Positions 8,379 through 15,249 of a DNA stretch of 17,886 bases are shown piece after piece. Origin of the DNA: JBBIOI01 sp037443425. Lineage in GTDB: Bacteria; Desulfobacterota; BSN033; UBA1163. The translations under genes and the position numbers were made by a program. The notes beneath the pieces were generated by a model that ran no database searches, was not told the DNA's origin, and was given only the letters and a program-made list of their open reading frames with translations. Position 1 is the first letter of the stretch, and each line of letters begins with the position of its first letter. The DNA is taken from assembly GCA_037443425.1 (NCBI GenBank), contig JBBIOI010000069.1:1-17886 (forward strand), written 5' to 3'.

Positions 8379-9050
8379 TTAGCGATTTGTTATGAGGACA
8401 TCGAATCCCATCTTTGATAGTCTTTCTGCGATACGAGAAGCTTCCTCTTTTGTCTCAAATTGCCCTATCCTTACTCGATGATATCTTTCATTCACTGTCT
8501 CAACTGTGGTGACATATACATTTTCAAAATGAATTTTAAGATTTTCTGCCAGGTTCTTAGCCCTTAGCTCTTCAATAAAAGAACCTACCTGGCATGTAAA
8601 CCATTTGATATGCTCAATAACAGGAGCAATGACCTCTACCTTTACAAAGGCTGTCCCTTTTTCCCACATACCAAGGATCTTTGCACCTTCATATGATATA
8701 TCGATGATCCTTTCTTTAACAAAAGGACCACGGTCATTTATTTTACATTCCAATGACCTTCCATTTTCTAAATTTGTGACCATTACTGTTGTGCCGAATG
8801 GAAGTGTATTATGGGCACATGTTAATTGATACATATCATATATCTCTCCGCTTGATGTCGCTCTTCCATGAAACTCTCCCCCATACCAAGAGGCAATCCC
8901 ATATTGAACGCCAAAGCTTTCCCTTTTTTCGAATCTTTCAAGGGATGGCACTCTTTTATCGACAATCACCCGATGTTTTGGAAGACATCCAAAAGATAAA
9001 GAAATAAATGTTATAAAAAGGATTAATCTCAGTATATTATTTGAAGGCAT
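8379..9050 (-). CDS. rlpA: RlpA-family septal ring lytic transglycosylase lipoprotein with SPOR domain
   Basis: 223 residues. The signal peptide ends in a lipobox LSFGC with lipidated Cys22, so the protein is probably anchored to the outer membrane. The double-psi beta-barrel spans about 48-140 (YGIASWYGGEFHGRATSSGE). The catalytic pair is His80 (CAHNTLPFGT) and Asp106 (NDRGPF). Their 26-residue separation equals that of His131/Asp157, recalled for Pseudomonas aeruginosa RlpA, so enzymatic activity is likely. A SPOR domain (about 150-221, WFTCQVGSFIEELRAKN to FDVLITNR) would bind denuded glycan at division septa. It is first in the operon with the peptide importer. AAGGA lies 10 nt before ATG 9050. 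In the family the enzyme cleaves stem-peptide-free glycan strands. Confidence 0.92.
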   Translation of the reverse strand: MPSNNILRLILFITFISLSFGCLPKHRVIVDKRVPSLERFEKRESFGVQYGIASWYGGEFHGRATSSGEIYDMYQLTCAHNTLPFGTTVMVTNLENGRSLECKINDRGPFVKERIIDISYEGAKILGMWEKGTAFVKVEVIAPVIEHIKWFTCQVGSFIEELRAKNLAENLKIHFENVYVTTVETVNERYHRVRIGQFETKEEASRIAERLSKMGFDVLITNR

Positions 9051-9118
9051 ATCAGGTTTTTCCTTTTTAATTTAATCTAAAATGATAGACTTTTTACTAA
9101 AAGCCCCTATTTATAGAA

Positions 9119-9154
9119 TAGATTGCTTCAGCTTCGCCTCGCAATAACAATCTA
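9119..9154. repeat. Short REP-like palindrome, ATTGC...GCAAT type
   Basis: TAGATTG (9119-9125) pairs with CAATCTA (9148-9154), and within it ATTGC (9122-9126) pairs with GCAAT (9141-9145) around a GCTTCGCC core. The core wording (GCTTCAGCTTCGCCTCGCAAT) is the reverse form of the repeat at 17670-17697 in this same window. Similar palindromes are common between genes in environmental Desulfobacterota and Nitrospirota genomes, as I recall. Confidence 0.6.
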
Positions 9155-9325
9155 ATTGCTCAATTTAAGATTATAATATTTCTACTATTTTTAATATTTT
9201 CTGTCCAGACTCTTTCACACTATTCAGACTGAGGGGTGGGGATCTCATACTGAGAGTCCTGAAAAAGTCCTAAAGTAGTTAACTCCTCAATACTCCCCTT
9301 AAGATAAAGGGTGGCAAGGTGGGGT

Positions 9326-9352
9326 TTGACAATGGGGAAAACTTATTATATT
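9326..9352 (+). promoter_or_regulatory. Candidate promoter for the radical SAM-RNase operon
   Basis: A perfect -35 hexamer TTGACA at 9326-9331 is followed by TATATT at 9347-9352. The 15-nt spacer is below the usual 16-18, so the site is weak or fortuitous. It lies about 100 nt upstream of the ATG at 9452 in an otherwise gene-free spacer. Confidence 0.3.
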
Positions 9353-9451
9353 TTTCTTTTAAAGACATAGAAATTCCCTTTTCGCTCGCCTAATGGCATA
9401 AAAAATTAACTATCACCTTTTAAAGGGAAAAGGGATATCTAAATATTAAGG

Positions 9452-11914
9452 ATGGAATATCATTTGAAGGAATATCTCTCGCTCGTTACTAAACCTGTCA
9501 GATATCTCGGCAGGGAGTTAGGTTCAATTAAAAAAGACCTCTCAAAGGTTAGACTAAAGTTCTGTCTCGCATTCCCGGATGTCTACGAAGTTGGAATGTC
9601 ACACTTAGGGATTCAGATACTATATCATATTTTAAATAAGAGAGAGGAGATTTCGTGTGAAAGGGTATTTGCCCCTTGGATAGATATAGAAAACCTCATA
9701 AGAGGAAAGGGGATCCCTCTTTTATCTCTTGAATCTTCCTTTCCTCTAAATCAATTCGATATTATTGGTTTCTCTCTTCAATATGAACTATGTTTTACAA
9801 ACGTTTTAAATATGCTTAGCCTTTCTCATATTCCCCTTCTTTCAAAAGATAGGGACAAAACTTATCCACTAATTATTGCAGGGGGACCATCCACATTCAA
9901 TCCAGAACCCATTTCAGATTTCTTTGATGCTATTGTAATCGGAGATGGTGAAGAGGTTGTACTTGAAATATGTGATGTAGTTCTAAGTCATAAGGAAAAT
10001 GAAAGTTCTAAGGACGATCTATTAAATTCGCTTGCTAAACTTGAGGGTGTTTATGTGCCTGCTAAACATATCCCTGGAGAAAAGATTAAGAAAAGACTGG
10101 TTATGGATCTTGATCATGCGCCTTTCCCAACCTTTCCTATTGTTCCTTATATGAGAGTGGTTCATGATCGACTGAGTATAGAAATTGCCCGTGGCTGTAA
10201 GAGGGGATGCCGTTTCTGTGAAGCAGGTTTCATTCACAGGCCTTATCGTGAAAGGAGTCCGGATTTAATTGAAGAGATTGTAAGTAGCTCTTTAAAGAAA
10301 ACAGGATATGAGGAGTTTTCCCTGCTTTCTCTTAGCGCGGGAGATTATACATCTATTGAGTCATTACTCTCAAGATTAATGAACCAATGGGAGTCGAAAA
10401 AGGTAGCGGTTTCTCTTCCTTCTCTAAGGATTGAGAATATTATGGGCAATATTGCAGATGAGATAAAAAGGGTCCGGAAAACGGGCTTCACTCTGGCGCC
10501 CGAGGCTGCAACAGAACGACTTCAGAGGGTTATAAATAAATATTTGGATGAAGGGATACTTTTCCAGGGGGTAAAAGATATCTTCTCTAAAGGCTGGAAG
10601 AACATAAAGCTATATTTTATGATAGGACTTCCTACAGAAAGAGACGAAGATTTAGAAGGAATCGTTAATTTAGCTAAAAAGATTCTTTCTCTCGGTGATA
10701 AAGAAAAGATTCATCCAAATATTACAGTAAGTGTCTCCACATTTGTTCCAAAACCTCATACACCTTTTCAATGGGCATCGCAGATTTCACTTGAAGAAAT
10801 GAAAGAAAAACTCCAATTTTTAAAATCGAATCTTAACAAGGCCCATATAAACTTTAAATGGCAAGATCCACATATGAGTCTTCTTGAAGGAATATTCTCA
10901 TTAGGTGACAGAAGGCTTTCGTCTGTCTTAATCGAAGCAAAAAACCTTGGATGTCGGTTCGATGGCTGGAGCGACCAATTTAAATATTCCCTTTGGAAAG
11001 AGGCCTTTGAAAGGGCAGGGATTGATATGAATTATTATACGCGTGAGAAAAGATTTGAGGACAAACTTCCATGGAGTTTCATTGACACGGGTTTGGCAGA
11101 GGAGTATTTATGGAAGGAGTATGAAAATGGACTGAGTGTAAAGACAAGCCCTTCATGTTCTGGAAGGGATTGTATAAGATGCGGTGTATGTGATGGAGAA
11201 AACATTTTTATAAAAGAGGGAGGATCATTGAAGAATGAAATTTATATAAAAAGGAAGGTTGTTCAAAGAAGAAATAGGATCAAAAGGAGGATAAGACTTA
11301 AATTTAAAAAAGTTGGAGAAATGCGATTTTTAAGCCACCTCGAACTTGCTCACCTTTTTTATAGGGCATCGAAAAGGGCTGATCTTCCTCTTCGCTTTTC
11401 AGAAGGTTTCCACCCGATGCCAAGAATCATTTTTTCCACAGCGCTTCCTGTTGGTGTGGAGAGCTTGGCAGAGCTTATGGATATTGAACTTGAAGGGAGA
11501 ATTACACCTGATGAGGTGATGAAGAGATTGAATCAAACCCTTCCAATAGGGATTGAGATAATAGAAGCACGTGAGATACCAACCTTTTTTAACCTTTTGC
11601 CACCCGAGAGGACAAGCTACTGGATTCCTTTAAACAATCTTTTTTCGAAAGATGAGGCAGAAGATAAGATAAAAGAGGCACTCAAAAGGGATAGTCTTCC
11701 TATAGCCCAAAAAAGAAAAGAAGAGAAAAGGATAATAGATGTTAAACCATTTATAGAAGCGATTGAGTTAAAAGAGGATTCATCCCAGTGGGGTATTGAA
11801 TTAACAATCCGAAATATAGAAGGAAAGACAGTAAAAGCCTCAGAGGTCTTACAAGCCATAATTGGCTTGGAAAAAGATTCTGAGCCTGTTTTTAGAATTG
11901 TTAAATTAGGTTAG
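9452..11914 (+). CDS. B12-binding-like/radical SAM protein (TIGR03960 type) fused to a DUF2344/TIGR03936 domain
   Basis: 820 residues in two parts. The N-terminal B12-binding-like fold (about 1-200, FPDVYEVGMSHLGIQ, GGPSTFNPEPI, GDGEE) lacks an obvious DxHxxG cobalamin motif. The radical SAM core has CKRGCRFC, giving Cys249/Cys253/Cys256 for the [4Fe-4S]-AdoMet cluster, and ends with a cysteine-rich CSGRDCIRCGVC segment around 565-577. From about 613 the DUF2344 domain begins (RIRLKFKKVGEMRFLSHLEL), containing RFSEGFHPMPRI. These two families are often separate neighbouring genes; here they are one chain. The product is uncharacterised and usually sits next to RNase E/G, suggesting RNA or ribosome modification (inference). 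AAGG directly abuts ATG 9452; the same element is 7 nt upstream of an in-frame TTG at 9464, so the start may be four codons later. Confidence 0.9.
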   Translation: MEYHLKEYLSLVTKPVRYLGRELGSIKKDLSKVRLKFCLAFPDVYEVGMSHLGIQILYHILNKREEISCERVFAPWIDIENLIRGKGIPLLSLESSFPLNQFDIIGFSLQYELCFTNVLNMLSLSHIPLLSKDRDKTYPLIIAGGPSTFNPEPISDFFDAIVIGDGEEVVLEICDVVLSHKENESSKDDLLNSLAKLEGVYVPAKHIPGEKIKKRLVMDLDHAPFPTFPIVPYMRVVHDRLSIEIARGCKRGCRFCEAGFIHRPYRERSPDLIEEIVSSSLKKTGYEEFSLLSLSAGDYTSIESLLSRLMNQWESKKVAVSLPSLRIENIMGNIADEIKRVRKTGFTLAPEAATERLQRVINKYLDEGILFQGVKDIFSKGWKNIKLYFMIGLPTERDEDLEGIVNLAKKILSLGDKEKIHPNITVSVSTFVPKPHTPFQWASQISLEEMKEKLQFLKSNLNKAHINFKWQDPHMSLLEGIFSLGDRRLSSVLIEAKNLGCRFDGWSDQFKYSLWKEAFERAGIDMNYYTREKRFEDKLPWSFIDTGLAEEYLWKEYENGLSVKTSPSCSGRDCIRCGVCDGENIFIKEGGSLKNEIYIKRKVVQRRNRIKRRIRLKFKKVGEMRFLSHLELAHLFYRASKRADLPLRFSEGFHPMPRIIFSTALPVGVESLAELMDIELEGRITPDEVMKRLNQTLPIGIEIIEAREIPTFFNLLPPERTSYWIPLNNLFSKDEAEDKIKEALKRDSLPIAQKRKEEKRIIDVKPFIEAIELKEDSSQWGIELTIRNIEGKTVKASEVLQAIIGLEKDSEPVFRIVKLG

Positions 11915-11931
11915 TTTTTAGGGGTGAAACA

Positions 11932-13416
11932 ATGAATGAACTTATTATTAATATTACTCCCTACGAAACAAGGGTTGCGCTTTTAGAGGATAGATTGTTA
12001 ACTGAAATCTATATAGAGAGAACAAAGGATCGCGGTATTATTGGGAATATCTATAAAGGAAAAGTCATAAAGGTTTTACCTGGTATGCAAGCCGCTTTTG
12101 TAGATATCGGCCTTGAGAAGGCAGCTTTCCTATATATTTCTGATGTACATGGAGGGGTAGAAGATTATGAAGAAATGGGCATTCATGGAGAAGAAATAAC
12201 ATCATACAATACATCTTCATCACAGATAGAGGATCTGCTTTTTGAAGGTCAAGAGATATTGGTTCAGGTCTCAAAAGAACCCCTTGGAACAAAGGGGACA
12301 CGTATAACATCACATATTACCCTTCCAGGAAGATATCTTGTCTACATGCCATTTGTTGATCATATTGGTGTCTCAAGAAGGATAAAGGATGAGAAGGAGA
12401 GAAAAAGACTAAGAGAAATTATTCAATCTATTAAACCTCAAAACGGAGGTTTCATTGTTCGCACTGCAAGTGAAGGGGCTGATTCAGATGAGATACGTAA
12501 TGATATGGAGTTTCTTTTACATCTCTGGGAAAATATTTTAAAGAAAAAAGATAATGTCACAGCTCCAGCACTGATTTACTCTGATCTGACAATGGTCTTG
12601 AGAGTAATTCGTGATATTTTATCCCCACAGGTAAATCGAATAGTTATAGATTCAAAGGAAGAATATGAAAACATTATCAATTTCATTAATACATATATGC
12701 CAAAACAGAAGTATGAAATCTTTCTCTATGAGAATAAAGAACCAATATTTGATGCCTATGGGATTGAGATGGAGATAGATAAACTTCTTGGCAGAAAGGT
12801 TTGGCTCAAATCAGGAGGTTATATAGTAATTGATATGAGCGAGGCCTTAGTTGCTATTGATGTGAATACCGGTAGATATGTAGGAAAAAGGAATCTTGCA
12901 GATACTATACTTAAAACAAATCTCGAAGCAGCAAAGGAGATTGCCTATCAATTAAGGCTTAGAAATATTGGTGGAATAATTATAATTGATTTTATTGATA
13001 TGGAGAGAGAAGGTGATCGAGAAAAGGTACTTCAAACACTCGCAGAGGCCACCAAGAAGGATCGCCAAAAGACCAATATCTTCCGGATTTCGGAGCTTGG
13101 TTTAGTAGAAATGACTCGAAAAAGAACTCGCGAGAGTATAACAAGAATCCTTGGAGAGCCATGTCCTTATTGCGAAGGCTCGGGTTGGGTTAAATCAAAG
13201 ACCACAATCTGTTATGAAATCTTTAGAGAGATTGAAAGGACCGCTTCTGAATTGGGTCATCACATAATGGTTGAAGCCAACCAAGACGTTGCAGATATGC
13301 TTTATGAAGAAGAAAGGGCAGGAGTTGAAGAACTGGAAAGGAAATTGAAAAAAAAGATTATAATAAAGGGAAAACCTGGTCTCCATCAAGAGCAATATAA
13401 TATAATCGAGGTGTAA
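11932..13416 (+). CDS. rng: Ribonuclease E/G family endoribonuclease (RNase G-like)
   Basis: 494 residues, the size of RNase G rather than full RNase E. A split S1 domain begins near residue 36 (GIIGNIYKGKVIKVLPGM, AAFVDIGLEKAAFLYISDV) with an insertion between strands. The catalytic Mg-binding aspartates are Asp310 (AIDVNTG) and Asp353 (IIIDFIDME). Their spacing of 43 equals that of Asp303/Asp346 in E. coli RNase E. The zinc-link CPYC is Cys411/Cys414, 101 residues after the first aspartate, as for E. coli Cys404. It should cleave single-stranded A/U-rich RNA with 5'-monophosphate preference for mRNA turnover and 5' maturation of rRNA. GGGGTGA lies 5 nt before ATG 11932, which is 17 nt after the radical SAM gene, so the two are co-transcribed. 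The stop is 2 nt from the converging phosphoesterase stop. Confidence 0.94.
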   Translation: MNELIINITPYETRVALLEDRLLTEIYIERTKDRGIIGNIYKGKVIKVLPGMQAAFVDIGLEKAAFLYISDVHGGVEDYEEMGIHGEEITSYNTSSSQIEDLLFEGQEILVQVSKEPLGTKGTRITSHITLPGRYLVYMPFVDHIGVSRRIKDEKERKRLREIIQSIKPQNGGFIVRTASEGADSDEIRNDMEFLLHLWENILKKKDNVTAPALIYSDLTMVLRVIRDILSPQVNRIVIDSKEEYENIINFINTYMPKQKYEIFLYENKEPIFDAYGIEMEIDKLLGRKVWLKSGGYIVIDMSEALVAIDVNTGRYVGKRNLADTILKTNLEAAKEIAYQLRLRNIGGIIIIDFIDMEREGDREKVLQTLAEATKKDRQKTNIFRISELGLVEMTRKRTRESITRILGEPCPYCEGSGWVKSKTTICYEIFREIERTASELGHHIMVEANQDVADMLYEEERAGVEELERKLKKKIIIKGKPGLHQEQYNIIEV

Positions 13417-13418
13417 AA

Positions 13419-13892
13419 TTAGGATGTCTCACAGGGTGGTACCATCTCTTTTAGCTTTTTTAGCTTCGATTCGCTTAACTCTTCTTTAATCTCCCAGTCT
13501 TTCTCTGCAAAGGAATCTTGAACCTTTATTAAAAGCCAATTCTTATTACCTCCCCTCATCTTTAGTAAAGAAAAGCCACCTTTCAATTTTTTTCCATTAA
13601 GATCAAAACGAAGCCTTCCTTTTTTTAGACCTTCTTCAGGATCTCCATCTGGCTTAAACTCTCCTTTATCCCAGATTAAAACTGCTCCTGCTCCATAATA
13701 ACCTTTAGGAATGATTCCTTCGAACTCTCCGTATTCAATTGGATGATCTTCTACCATTATAGCAAGCCTTTTATCTGAAGGATTCATAGACGGACCCTTA
13801 GGTATGGCCCATGATTTATATACGCCTGAAATCTCTAACCTAAAATCGTAATGAAGGTGGGTTGCATGATGTTCATGGACAACAAACTTCAT
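13419..13892 (-). CDS. Stand-alone DNA ligase D-type 3'-phosphoesterase
   Basis: 157 residues containing only the phosphoesterase module of bacterial LigD, which trims 3'-phosphate and ribonucleotide ends in DNA repair. The active-site residues of the Pseudomonas LigD domain (numbering from memory) all map with a constant offset of 34: His8, His14, Asp16, Arg18 (HHATHLHYDFRLE), Lys32 and Arg42, then His50 and Tyr54 (EDHPIEYGEFEG). The manganese site and catalytic core therefore look intact. The protein starts at ATG 13892 and an in-frame TAA lies four codons upstream, so the roughly 30-residue N-terminal arm of the canonical domain is missing. No ligase or polymerase domain is adjacent. There is no Shine-Dalgarno sequence, and a promoter -10 ends 6 nt before the start, so the mRNA may be leaderless. 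Confidence 0.9.
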   Translation of the reverse strand: MKFVVHEHHATHLHYDFRLEISGVYKSWAIPKGPSMNPSDKRLAIMVEDHPIEYGEFEGIIPKGYYGAGAVLIWDKGEFKPDGDPEEGLKKGRLRFDLNGKKLKGGFSLLKMRGGNKNWLLIKVQDSFAEKDWEIKEELSESKLKKLKEMVPPCETS

Positions 13893-13898
13893 AAAGTA

Positions 13899-13927
13899 AT
13901 TTTAATCAAAGAAATAAAATGAATCAA
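13899..13927 (-). promoter_or_regulatory. Candidate promoter for the LigD-type phosphoesterase
   Basis: On the minus strand TTGATT (13927-13922) and TAAAAT (13904-13899) are separated by 17 nt. Only 6 nt (13893-13898) separate the -10 from ATG 13892, so transcription would start at or next to the start codon, consistent with the absence of a ribosome-binding site. Confidence 0.4.
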
Positions 13928-13955
13928 CCACATCGCAATAAGAGGAGAGGCAAGG

Positions 13956-14048
13956 ATGGAAAAAATTGTTAATGAGAAAATTTATTTTCATGGTATAATT
14001 ATAAACGAATATTTATTATGGTTAGAAAGGCTTTCCCTTTATCATTAG
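13956..14048 (+). CDS. Possible 30-residue leader peptide overlapping the start of the orphan binding-protein gene
   Basis: ATG 13956 is preceded by AGGAGAGGCAAGG, the best Shine-Dalgarno-like sequence in this spacer, and opens 30 codons (begins MEKIVNEKIYFHG, ends RLSLYH) before TAG at 14046-14048. It overlaps the first 31 nt of the binding-protein gene in another frame, and that gene has no ribosome site of its own. The peptide has no recognised motif. It could be a leader that couples translation, or a chance ORF; it conflicts with the extended -10 at 13991-13999 if that promoter is the real one. Confidence 0.25.
   Translation: MEKIVNEKIYFHGIIINEYLLWLERLSLYH
13991..13999 (+). promoter_or_regulatory. 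Extended -10 promoter for the orphan binding-protein gene
   Basis: TGGTATAAT is a perfect extended -10 element (TGnTATAAT), with TATAAT at 13994-13999. No -35 hexamer is evident at the right distance, which extended -10 promoters tolerate. A transcript starting near 14006 would have only about 12 nt before ATG 14018. Confidence 0.45.
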
Positions 14049-15001
14049 TTTTAATTCTGACTCTTCCACTCACTTCATATCCTCAGGATAAGATACAAAG
14101 TAAGACGATTAGGGTTGCTGTTGTAAAGACCGTTTCTTATCCTGACTTTGATAATGATGAAAAAGGATTTGAACAGGTACTAAAAGAGTGGGGAGTGAAA
14201 GAAAGGATTAATATAATTTTTGATCGACATGATGCAAAGGCTAATGAGGCTATTGCCCGCAATATTGCTTTTAAATTTTTAAATTCAAAACCGGATATTA
14301 TTCACAGTATTGCCACCTTAGCATCAAAAGCGGTTGTAAAAAATATTAAACATTTACCTGTCGTATTTTCTTCTGTCACAGATCCAATTGATGCGGAACT
14401 TGTTCCAAAAACTAAGGATAATAAAAGTGGAACGAATGTCACAGGGGTCTCTGACCGTTGGCCGGTAGAACTTCAGCTTGAGATGTATTCAAAATTCTTT
14501 CAAAAGGCAAAAAGGTGGGGAACAATTTATAATGCAAATGATACCAAAACCGTATCTTACATTAAAGAGATGAGGCAAACAGCCAAGAGATTGGGGATCG
14601 ATTTGATCGAGGAAAAGATTACAAATGAATCTGAAATAATAAGTGCTACATATTCTTTGGCCGAAAAGATTCAAGCAATCTATATCACTTTTGACCGTAC
14701 AGTTATATCATCATTTGATAGGATTGTTAAGGTTTGTAATGAAAAAAAGATTCCCCTTTTTGGTGGTGATAGCAGATGTGTATTAATGGGTGCTATAGCA
14801 GCCTATGGATGGGATTATTTTCAGATTGGTCATTTGGCCGCAAGAAAGGCCATACAGATTTTAAAAGGACAGAAACCAGGAAAAATCCCCTGGGAATCTG
14901 GAGAAAAATTGATCCTTTTAGTAAATGAGAGGGCAGCAAAAAATCAAGGAACTATTATTCCACCTGAAATTTTAAAAAAGGCAGATCAAATCATCTTCTG
15001 A
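14018..15001 (+). CDS. Orphan ABC transporter substrate-binding protein (ABC_sub_bind family)
   Basis: 327 residues with a clear signal peptide (MVRKAFPLSLVLILTLPLT, cleavage near residue 22-24), hence periplasmic. The fold is that of the ABC_sub_bind/periplasmic-binding type-1-like family, with markers IATLASKAVVKNIKHLPVVF, SSVTDPIDAELV, NVTGVSD, and a second lobe ending in GHLAARKAIQILKGQKP. The family is usually encoded with a permease and an ATPase, but neither is here, so the protein may work with a distant transporter or as a sensor partner. The ligand is unknown; some relatives bind aromatic amino acids or nucleoside-like compounds. There is no Shine-Dalgarno sequence before ATG 14018. 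It converges with the FmdB-type gene, separated by 38 nt without an evident terminator. Confidence 0.87.
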   Translation: MVRKAFPLSLVLILTLPLTSYPQDKIQSKTIRVAVVKTVSYPDFDNDEKGFEQVLKEWGVKERINIIFDRHDAKANEAIARNIAFKFLNSKPDIIHSIATLASKAVVKNIKHLPVVFSSVTDPIDAELVPKTKDNKSGTNVTGVSDRWPVELQLEMYSKFFQKAKRWGTIYNANDTKTVSYIKEMRQTAKRLGIDLIEEKITNESEIISATYSLAEKIQAIYITFDRTVISSFDRIVKVCNEKKIPLFGGDSRCVLMGAIAAYGWDYFQIGHLAARKAIQILKGQKPGKIPWESGEKLILLVNERAAKNQGTIIPPEILKKADQIIF

Positions 15002-15039
15002 GTAAATCAATTCGGCCAACCACCGATATTTAATTATAT

Positions 15040-15240
15040 TCAACTGAATCCTGTTGATCCACCTTGACCACAAGACGATGATGAACCATAATCCCCTGAA
15101 TATGAGAAACTGGAGAGGATCCTTTTCGTCTCTTTTGATCCACAAACAGGACACCTTATAGAATCTTGACTTTCATTTATTTTTTGTAGTCTCTCAAAAA
15201 TTTTTCCACAGGTTTCACATTGGTATTCATAAATTGGCAT
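15040..15240 (-). CDS. FmdB-family zinc ribbon protein
   Basis: 66 residues. The first half is the FmdB/CxxC_CxxC_SSSS zinc ribbon: MPIYEYQCETCG with Cys8/Cys11, then RCPVCGS with Cys30/Cys33, separated by the expected loop. The tail is rich in serine and glycine with one more cysteine (Cys57), as is common in the family. The family is named after a putative regulator of formamidase, but its function is not established. AGGAGG is 4-5 nt upstream of ATG 15240, an excellent ribosome site. It follows the cytochrome b-HMA gene by 9 nt and is therefore the last gene of the redox operon. Confidence 0.9.
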   Translation of the reverse strand: MPIYEYQCETCGKIFERLQKINESQDSIRCPVCGSKETKRILSSFSYSGDYGSSSSCGQGGSTGFS

Positions 15241-15249
15241 AAAACCTCC

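Larger units (their letters stand above)
9051..9451. other. Divergent intergenic spacer between rlpA-like and radical SAM genes
   Basis: No gene is visible in these 401 bases. The spacer must carry the promoters for the leftward rlpA-dpp operon and the rightward radical SAM-RNase operon. It contains a short genome-type palindrome (9119-9154), a stem-loop (9240-9259, GGATCTCA-TAC-TGAGA-G-TCC), a C-rich/G-rich imperfect dyad around 9291-9324, and an inverted pair TCCCTTTTC (9375-9383) / GAAAAGGGA (9427-9435). The only promoter-like pair I can point to is TTGACA at 9326 with TATATT at 9347, and its spacer is short. Confidence 0.6.

Noticed and set aside
13417..13418. Terminator between rng and the phosphoesterase gene
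   Set aside because: The two stops are 2 nt apart and no stable stem-loop is visible in the flanking coding ends.
15002..15039. Possible bidirectional terminator between the orphan binding protein and the FmdB gene
   Set aside because: Only 3-bp complementary arms (CGG/CCG) and no adjacent T-tract, so no credible hairpin.
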